Source of the DNA: Streptomyces pseudovenezuelae
GTDB taxonomy: Bacteria > Actinomycetota > Actinomycetes > Streptomycetales > Streptomycetaceae
Direction: 5' to 3'
DNA length: 64,000 bases
Assembly: GCF_029892565.1 (NCBI RefSeq)
Contig: NZ_JARXVH010000009.1
Coordinates: forward strand, 310,001-374,000
Shown: positions 58,518 to 64,000 of the stretch, piece by piece
How positions within the stretch are numbered: the first letter of the stretch is position 1
How the letters are laid out: each line of letters opens with the position of its first letter
The notes under the pieces: model-generated
The model's input: only the letters and a program-made list of their open reading frames with translations
Databases searched by the model: none
Told to the model about the DNA's origin: nothing
Position numbers and translations under genes: made by a program

Positions 58518-59293
58518 CCGCCGCCCGTCTGCCCCGCGTGGTGCTGCGCCTGCACCGCACGGCCCTGATCGTGTGGACCCTCTTCGTCCTGGGCGCCGTC
58601 GCCTTCCTGGTCTGGCTCAACGAGGTCGAAGCGGACCGCGTGCAGGCGCAGACGACGTTGTGCAGGCACGCCAGCACCTACTGCGCGAACGTCTTCGCCT
58701 CGCTCGACTACAGCTCGCCCATGGGCTGGATCAGCAGCGTCGTCTACTACAGCTTCTGGGGCGTCGCCGCCTGGGCCGGCGCCGCCCTGATCGGCCGCGA
58801 ACTGGAGAGCGGCACCGCACAGCTCGCCTGGACCCAGGGCGTGAGCCCCACCCGCTGGCTCGCCACCAAGCTCGCCCTGCCCGCGCTGGCGCTGACGGTC
58901 GGCGGCACGCTGTTCGTGTTCGTCTTCCGCTGGGGCTGGTCGGCCCACCGCGACCTGATGGGCGACGACTGGACCTTCAACGACGTCTTCGCGGCCCGCG
59001 GCCCGGCCCTGGTGGCCTGGAGCCTGTGCGCCCTCGCGGTCGGCACCCTCACCGCGCTCCTGCTGCGCCGCTCGCTGCCGGCCCTGGCCGTCTCGGTCTC
59101 CGTGATGGTCGTACTCAACCGGTACATGGAGAAGCACCGCACGGACCTGTGGCCCAACACGCCCACCGACCGCAGCCGGCACCCCGCGTCCCACTTCTGG
59201 CCCATGAACCTGATCGAGACCGGCATCCTCCTCACGATCGCCGCCCTCAGCACGACCGCCGCCTTCTGGTCGCTGCGCCGCCGCACGGCCTGA
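58514..59293 (+). CDS. ABC transporter permease (paralogue 2)
   Basis: The 259-residue protein has six membrane segments and the motif RELESGTAQLAWTQGVSPTR shared with the first permease. An outer loop holds CRHASTYC. Its ATG overlaps the stop of paralogue 1. The last gene of this operon is followed by a strong hairpin. The substrate is unknown. Confidence 0.85.
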   Translation: MTAARLPRVVLRLHRTALIVWTLFVLGAVAFLVWLNEVEADRVQAQTTLCRHASTYCANVFASLDYSSPMGWISSVVYYSFWGVAAWAGAALIGRELESGTAQLAWTQGVSPTRWLATKLALPALALTVGGTLFVFVFRWGWSAHRDLMGDDWTFNDVFAARGPALVAWSLCALAVGTLTALLLRRSLPALAVSVSVMVVLNRYMEKHRTDLWPNTPTDRSRHPASHFWPMNLIETGILLTIAALSTTAAFWSLRRRTA

Positions 59294-59305
59294 GTACCGC
59301 GTTCG

Positions 59306-59337
59306 CGTACGTCCTTTCCACGGGGAAGGGACGTACG
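59306..59337 (+). terminator. Terminator hairpin after the YtrA operon
   Basis: CGTACGTCC (59306-59314) pairs exactly with GGACGTACG (59329-59337). It lies 13 bases after the permease stop at 59293. A longer inverted repeat AGGCGGCTCCC (59348-59358) with GGGAGCCGCCT (59397-59407) follows and may also help. Confidence 0.75.
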
Positions 59338-59471
59338 TATCCTCCGCAGGCGGCTCCCAGCGGGCCATTACGCCGCGTCGGCCGACGTGGACGCCCGGGA
59401 GCCGCCTCGCGATATCCCGCACGCCATGTCGCCGTAACCAACGGTTCAGACGGGCTTGCGAGGCTCGGCCA

Positions 59472-61841
59472 ATGACGCCCGCCGTGCCAGAGCCTTCGCC
59501 GCCCCCAGAGGCGACCGCGGGGAACGGGGACGCCCTGCTGCCCTTGGCCGCACTCCCGCCCGCCGCTTCCGACGCGCCCGTAAGGCCGGTGGCGCGAAAG
59601 AATGGGTCCATGAGTCAGCCGAACCCCCAGGCACAGGTCCAGCACGCGCAGCCCTCCGTGGGCTCCATAGCCGCGCACCGCCCGCACACGGTGTCCGCCG
59701 CGGTCTCCGACCTGGAGCCCGACATCGACGCCGACCTCGACGAGTACGAGGAGTCGCCGTACGACGGGCCCCAGCTGCCGCAGGGCCGCTTCCTCGACCG
59801 GGAGCGCAGCTGGCTGGCGTTCAACGAACGCGTCCTCGAACTCGCCGAGGACCCGAACACGCCCCTCCTGGAGCGGGCGAACTTCCTCGCGATCTTCGCC
59901 AGCAACCTGGACGAGTTCTTCATGGTCCGGGTGGCCGGCCTCAAGCGCCGTATCGCCACCGGCGTGGCCACCCGCTCCGCCTCCGGCCTGCAGCCGCGCG
60001 AAGTGCTGGAGATGATCTGGGCCCGCTCCCGCGAGCTGATGGCACGGCACGCCGCGACCTACCACGAGGACATCGCCCCCGCGCTCGCGGAGGAGGGCAT
60101 CCACCTGGTCCGCTGGAGCGAGCTGACCGAGAAGGAACAGGCCCGCCTCTTCACACTGTTCCGGCACCAGATCTTCCCGGTCCTCACGCCGCTGGCCGTC
60201 GACCCCGCGCACCCCTTCCCGTACATCTCGGGTCTCTCGCTCAACCTCGCGGTCGTCGTCCGCAACCCCGTCAGCGGCCACAAGCACTTCGCCCGCGTGA
60301 AGGTGCCGCCGCTGCTGTCCCGCTTCCTGGAGAGCTCTCCGGGCCGCTACGTCCCCGTCGAGGACGTCATCGCCGCCCACCTGGAGGAGCTGTTCCCGGG
60401 CATGGAGGTGCTGGAGCACCACACCTTCCGGCTGACCAGGAACGAGGACCTGGAGGTCGAGGAGGACGACGCCGAGAACCTGCTCCAGGCGCTGGAGAAG
60501 GAGCTCATGCGGCGCCGCCTCGGGCCGCCGGTGCGTCTGGAGGTCGAGGAGTCCATCGACCGCGAGGTGCTCGACCTGCTGGTGCGCGAGCTGAAGATCA
60601 GCGAGGCCGAGGTGTACCCGCTGCCGGGTCCGCTCGACCTCACCGGCCTCTTCCGCATCCACCGCCTGGACCGCCCCGAGCTGAAGTACGGGAAGTTCAT
60701 CGCCGGCGTGCACCGCGATCTCGCCGAGGTCGAGTCGGCCTCCTCGCCGGACATCTTCGCCGCCCTGCGCAACCGGGACGTGCTGCTGCACCACCCCTAC
60801 GACTCGTTCTCGACCTCCGTGCAGGCCTTCCTCCAGCAGGCCGCCGAGGACGACGACGTCCTGGCCATCAAGCAGACCCTGTACCGGACCTCCGGCGACT
60901 CCCCGATAGTCGACGCGCTCATCGACGCCGCCGAGTCCGGCAAGCAGGTCCTGGTGCTGGTCGAGATCAAGGCCCGCTTCGACGAGCACGCCAACATCAA
61001 GTGGGCGCGCAAGCTGGAAGAGGCCGGCTGCCACGTGGTCTACGGCCTGGTCGGCCTCAAGACCCACTGCAAGCTGTCCCTGGTGGTCCGCCAGGAAGGC
61101 GACACGCTACGGCGCTACAGCCACGTCGGCACCGGCAACTACCACCCCAAGACGGCCCGTCTCTACGAGGACCTCGGCCTGCTCACGGCCGACCCGCAGG
61201 TCGGCGCGGACCTCTCCGACCTCTTCAACCGGCTCTCCGGCTACTCGCGCCGCGAGACCTACCGCCGCCTCCTGGTCGCCCCCAAATCCCTGCGGGACGG
61301 CCTGATCGCGCGGATCAACAAGGAGGTCCAGCACCACCGTGCCGGACGTCCCGCGTTCATCCGTATCAAGGTCAACTCGATCGTCGACGAGGCACTCATC
61401 GACGCGCTGTACCGGGCGTCCCAGGCAGGCGTACCGATCGACGTGTGGGTACGCGGCATCTGTGCCGTCCGCCCGGGCGTCACGGGCCTCTCGGAGAACA
61501 TCCGGGTCCGCTCGATCCTCGGCCGCTTCCTGGAACACTCCCGGGTCTTCGCCTTCGGCAACGGCGGCGAACCCGAGGTGTGGATAGGCAGCGCCGACAT
61601 GATGCACCGCAACCTCGACCGCCGTATCGAGGCCCTGGTCAGGGTCACCGACCCGGCCCACCGCGCAGCCCTGAACCGGCTGTTGGAGACCGGCATGTCC
61701 GAGACCACCGCTTCCTGGCACCTCGGCCCGGACGGCGAATGGATCCGGCATGCCACCGACGCGGACGGTGGGCCCCTGCGCAACATCCAGGAGATGCTCA
61801 TAGACGCCCGGAGGCGCCGGCGTGGCACAGCAACACCTTGA
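59472..61841 (+). CDS. ppk: Polyphosphate kinase
   Basis: The 789-residue protein has the four PPK1 domains. The N domain starts GRFLDRERSWLAFNERVLEL. The catalytic C1/C2 domains contain KTHCKLSLVVR (His that becomes phosphorylated) and SHVGTGNYHPKTARLY, and the C2 part VNSIVDEALIDALYRASQAG. It reversibly makes polyphosphate from ATP. The start at 59472 gives a slightly longer protein than usual; an ATG at 59610 (MSQPN) is a good alternative. It is followed by CHAD and NUDIX genes, which fits polyphosphate work. Confidence 0.92.
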   Translation: MTPAVPEPSPPPEATAGNGDALLPLAALPPAASDAPVRPVARKNGSMSQPNPQAQVQHAQPSVGSIAAHRPHTVSAAVSDLEPDIDADLDEYEESPYDGPQLPQGRFLDRERSWLAFNERVLELAEDPNTPLLERANFLAIFASNLDEFFMVRVAGLKRRIATGVATRSASGLQPREVLEMIWARSRELMARHAATYHEDIAPALAEEGIHLVRWSELTEKEQARLFTLFRHQIFPVLTPLAVDPAHPFPYISGLSLNLAVVVRNPVSGHKHFARVKVPPLLSRFLESSPGRYVPVEDVIAAHLEELFPGMEVLEHHTFRLTRNEDLEVEEDDAENLLQALEKELMRRRLGPPVRLEVEESIDREVLDLLVRELKISEAEVYPLPGPLDLTGLFRIHRLDRPELKYGKFIAGVHRDLAEVESASSPDIFAALRNRDVLLHHPYDSFSTSVQAFLQQAAEDDDVLAIKQTLYRTSGDSPIVDALIDAAESGKQVLVLVEIKARFDEHANIKWARKLEEAGCHVVYGLVGLKTHCKLSLVVRQEGDTLRRYSHVGTGNYHPKTARLYEDLGLLTADPQVGADLSDLFNRLSGYSRRETYRRLLVAPKSLRDGLIARINKEVQHHRAGRPAFIRIKVNSIVDEALIDALYRASQAGVPIDVWVRGICAVRPGVTGLSENIRVRSILGRFLEHSRVFAFGNGGEPEVWIGSADMMHRNLDRRIEALVRVTDPAHRAALNRLLETGMSETTASWHLGPDGEWIRHATDADGGPLRNIQEMLIDARRRRRGTATP

Positions 61842-62877
61842 CCCGACGGACCCCACGGCCGGGACCGCCCCCACCGGGGACGCCCTCGCGGGCTACCTGC
61901 GGGCCCAGGCCACGGAGTTCCTCCGCGCCCTGCGGCTGCACCGGGAGACCGGCAGCGGCCCCAACGGCACGGCGGAGGCCGTCGACGCGGCGCGCGCCCT
62001 GCGCCGCTCGGTCCGCCGCATCAGCGGCAGCCTGCACACCTTCCGTCCCCTGCTGGAAACCGACTGGTCGGAGAGCCTGCGCCCCGAACTCGCCTGGCTG
62101 TCCGGCACGTTGTCGATGGAGCACGCCTACGCGGCCCGCCTCGACCGGCTGCTGCTCGCGCTGCACCGGCTGTCGGGGGCGGCGGTGTTCCCCGCGCAGT
62201 CCGCGGGCGGCCCGGCCCCCGCCGCCCGGTCCGACCTGACGAGCGCGGAGCGCGGCAACCTCACCGTGGGCGCCGCCAAAGCGGGCGCGCTCCTCGAACG
62301 GCAGCTCACCCTGGCCCGGACCCGGGCCCACAGCACCGCCCTGCAGGCGCTCGGCTCCTCCCGCTTCCACGCCGTCGCCGACAAGGTCGCCGTCCTGGCC
62401 AGCGAGGTCCCGCTCACCCCGACCGCCGCCGGCGCCGACCTGAGCCCGCTGGCCACCGCGGCCCAGGAACGGCTCACCGACGCCGTGACCGGACTGCCGC
62501 TGGTCACCGCCGGGCACCCCTACAACGCGGAGGCCCTGATCCACGGCCTCTCCCCCGACCCGGCCCCGCATCCGCAGGACGCCCCCTGGCACCAGGTCCG
62601 CCTACTGCTGCGCCTGCACCGCTACTCCCGCGAGGTCCTCCTCGGCGACACCGCCCTGGTCGACGTCCGCCTGCTCGACGCGGGCCAGGCCCTGGACCGG
62701 CACCGGGACGCCTCGGAGGCGGCCGCCGCCGCGGCCTCGGCGGCCCGCACCCCACGCATCGCCCCGGCGACGGCGTACGCCCTCGGCGTGCTCCACGCCG
62801 ACCAGCGCCACGAGGTCGAGGGCGCCCGTTTCGTCTTCCAGCAGGCATGGCAGAGGCAGGAGGTGCGCGCCAGTTGA
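61822..62877 (+). CDS. CHAD domain protein
   Basis: The 351-residue protein has the CHAD domain, an all-helical fold that binds polyphosphate through conserved His and Lys/Arg residues. Visible parts are RALRRSVRRISGSLHTFRPL and a repeat-like DKVAVLASEV. CHAD proteins localise to polyphosphate granules. It starts at a GTG overlapping the ppk end by 20 bases, so it is coupled to ppk. Confidence 0.85.
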   Translation: MAQQHLDPTDPTAGTAPTGDALAGYLRAQATEFLRALRLHRETGSGPNGTAEAVDAARALRRSVRRISGSLHTFRPLLETDWSESLRPELAWLSGTLSMEHAYAARLDRLLLALHRLSGAAVFPAQSAGGPAPAARSDLTSAERGNLTVGAAKAGALLERQLTLARTRAHSTALQALGSSRFHAVADKVAVLASEVPLTPTAAGADLSPLATAAQERLTDAVTGLPLVTAGHPYNAEALIHGLSPDPAPHPQDAPWHQVRLLLRLHRYSREVLLGDTALVDVRLLDAGQALDRHRDASEAAAAAASAARTPRIAPATAYALGVLHADQRHEVEGARFVFQQAWQRQEVRAS

Positions 62878-63296
62878 CCCAGACCGACAACACCCTGATC
62901 CAGGCGGCCGGCGGAGTGCTGTGGCGGCACTCCCCCGTCGACGCCGAGCTTGAGGTCTGCCTGGTCCACCGGCCGAAGTACGACGACTGGTCCCACCCCA
63001 AGGGCAAGCTGAAGCGCGGGGAGGAACCGCTCGCGGCGGCCCTGCGCGAGGTCGCGGAGGAGACGGGGTACACGGCGGATCCGGGTACGGAACTGTCCAC
63101 CGTGCGCTACTTCGTGGCCGGGCGCCCCAAGCAGGTGCGCTACTGGGCGGCCGAGGCCGTCTCCGGCGGGTTCGCCCCGAACGAGGAGGTGGACCGCATC
63201 CTGTGGCTCTCCCCCGGCGCGGCCCGCAGCCGCCTGACCCAGTTCCGTGACCGGGGCCTGGTCGACGAACTGCTGACGACCCTGCGTCACGCCTGA
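62874..63296 (+). CDS. NUDIX hydrolase (MutT-like)
   Basis: The 140-residue protein has the complete NUDIX box G-x5-E-x7-R-E-x2-E-E-x-G as GKLKRGEEPLAAALREVAEE followed by TG. The start is TTG at 62874, overlapping the CHAD stop (TTGA), with AGGAGG 10 bases upstream. An upstream ATG at 62847 has no good ribosome-binding site. It may hydrolyse nucleotide or polyphosphate-related compounds. The histidine phosphatase domain of MutT1-like proteins is absent. Confidence 0.85.
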   Translation: MTQTDNTLIQAAGGVLWRHSPVDAELEVCLVHRPKYDDWSHPKGKLKRGEEPLAAALREVAEETGYTADPGTELSTVRYFVAGRPKQVRYWAAEAVSGGFAPNEEVDRILWLSPGAARSRLTQFRDRGLVDELLTTLRHA

Positions 63297-63451
63297 ACGT
63301 TCAGGTGCCCCTCGGCGTCCGTCCTGGCCCTGCTGCGGGCTCTGCGGGCCGGCCCGCGCCAGCCGCAGGTGCAGCGGGCGAAGCAGAACCTGCCCTGTTC
63401 GACGGTCGTCGTCCGATGTTCCTCGTGCGGCACACCGACAACGCTACCCAT
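63287..63451 (-). CDS. Small Cys-containing unknown protein
   Basis: The ATG at 63451 opens a 54-residue frame with RFCFARCTCGWRGPARRARS near its middle, a C-x3-C-x-C pattern that could bind a metal. It ends in HLNVQA and overlaps the NUDIX stop by 10 bases on the other strand. No ribosome-binding site is clear. Small CxC-W proteins of this kind occur in Streptomyces. Confidence 0.45.
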   Translation of the reverse strand: MGSVVGVPHEEHRTTTVEQGRFCFARCTCGWRGPARRARSRARTDAEGHLNVQA

Positions 63452-63554
63452 GCCGGGTAAAGCGCTGGTATGCGCGTGACGGCACCCCCCACCTCTCGTT
63501 AAGCGGAACGACAGGGGGCCCGTGCCGGGCGGGCCGGCTGGGGGTGGGCAGGCC

Positions 63555-64000
63555 ATGGCGGAACGGCAGCACAGGATGAGCGGAGCGGTCGCCGCGGGGG
63601 TCTTCGTCTGTGTCGGCTCCCTCGCCGCGAGCGGCTGTTCCGGTGCCGGCGCCACCGCCGACGCCCGCACCTCCGACCCGGTCGAGACCCTGCACCGGGC
63701 CGCCGGGACCCTGGTGGACGCGGGCAGTTCGAAGGCGCGGACGTCCATGGAGATGGCCACCGGCGGCACCCGGGTCACCATCCGCGGCGAGGGTGTCTAC
63801 GACTACCGCCGCCAGGTCGGCCGGCTCCAGGTACGTCTGCCGCAGGACCCGGCCGGCCACACCGAGCACCGGCCCATCACCGAACTCCTCGCACCCGGCG
63901 CCCTGTTCATGAAGAACCGGGGCGCCGGAGTCCCCGCCGACAAGTGGGTCCGGGTGGAGACGGCCGCGCTCTCCGACGGGAACCTGGTGACCGGCGGCGC
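63555..64000 (+). CDS. Lipoprotein, truncated by window end
   Basis: The first 148 codons are visible. The signal peptide ends in a lipobox-like LAASGCSG (Cys near residue 28), giving a lipid-anchored outer protein. The mature part has MATGGTRVTIRGEGVYDYRR, the beta-rich pattern of LppX/LprG-like actinobacterial lipoproteins. An alternative ATG is 7 codons later. The rest lies outside the window. Confidence 0.75.
   Translation, partial: MAERQHRMSGAVAAGVFVCVGSLAASGCSGAGATADARTSDPVETLHRAAGTLVDAGSSKARTSMEMATGGTRVTIRGEGVYDYRRQVGRLQVRLPQDPAGHTEHRPITELLAPGALFMKNRGAGVPADKWVRVETAALSDGNLVTGG

Noticed and set aside
59420..59471. PHO box before ppk
   Set aside because: Only one GTTCA-like unit (GGTTCAGACGG) is visible, and a PHO box needs at least two 11-base direct repeats.

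Overview
The window looks like chromosomal DNA of a Streptomyces. GC is very high, starts are often GTG or TTG, and adjacent genes often overlap by ATGA or GTGA. Several genes are close to well-known Streptomyces proteins: the nickel regulator Nur, the nitrogen regulator GlnR, the anti-sigma factor RsiG, mycothiol synthase MshD and polyphosphate kinase. From memory, the order nur, sulfurtransferase, glnR, htrA/two-component pair, 5'-nucleotidase, mshD, ppk, CHAD protein, NUDIX protein is the conserved core order of S. coelicolor around SCO4180 to SCO4143. That synteny was not checked by search.

Bases 1-13 kb are mixed. They hold an HbhA-like gene (cut by the edge) with its HTH regulator, a FAD monooxygenase with a divergent TetR gene, a GNAT protein, a MarR-like regulator facing a DUF4097 gene across a palindromic operator region, and a rifampicin monooxygenase (Rox) with a coupled partner. 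A HAD protein, an RraA-like protein and a fused F420-type reductase/hemerythrin protein follow, then a HelD/HelR-type RNA polymerase-acting ATPase behind its own TetR gene. Rox and HelR-type proteins are both known rifamycin-resistance families.

Bases 13-21.5 kb are the most unusual part. A membrane protein and three GntR regulators share one C-terminal domain, which I read as a degenerate PLD-like sensor. Each GntR gene faces a 60-62 residue membrane protein gene. The second and third intergenic regions share a conserved block of about 53 bp centred on AGTTGG-N3-CCAACT. A two-domain APH-fold protein and a HAD phosphatase belong to the same block. I know of no named system with this layout.

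Bases 21.5-38.9 kb return to conserved actinobacterial genes: Eis-like acetyltransferase, asparaginase II family, rsiG, dtd, ygfZ, nur, a lone TnpB element, nitrobindin, a three-gene operon of membrane-anchored unknowns, a DsrE-like protein, DUF397 with a broken DUF5753 regulator, LmeA-like DUF2993, a cysteine-rich leader peptide before thiosulfate sulfurtransferase and SseC, a MoaD-like protein and a hydrolase.

Bases 38.9-51.4 kb carry glnR, a LacI-family gene, an HtrA-type protease, a response regulator/histidine kinase pair, a decayed gene, a second response regulator, and an ABC exporter preceded by a very short Lys/Pro-rich peptide gene. A secreted 5'-nucleotidase and mshD follow.

Bases 51.4-64 kb hold two divergent ABC transport operons. 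One is headed by an ECF sigma factor and a zinc-finger membrane protein. The other is headed by a YtrA-type GntR gene sitting on a perfect 16-bp inverted repeat. Next come the polyphosphate genes ppk, CHAD and NUDIX, and a truncated lipoprotein gene. No rRNA, tRNA, CRISPR array or prophage was recognised.
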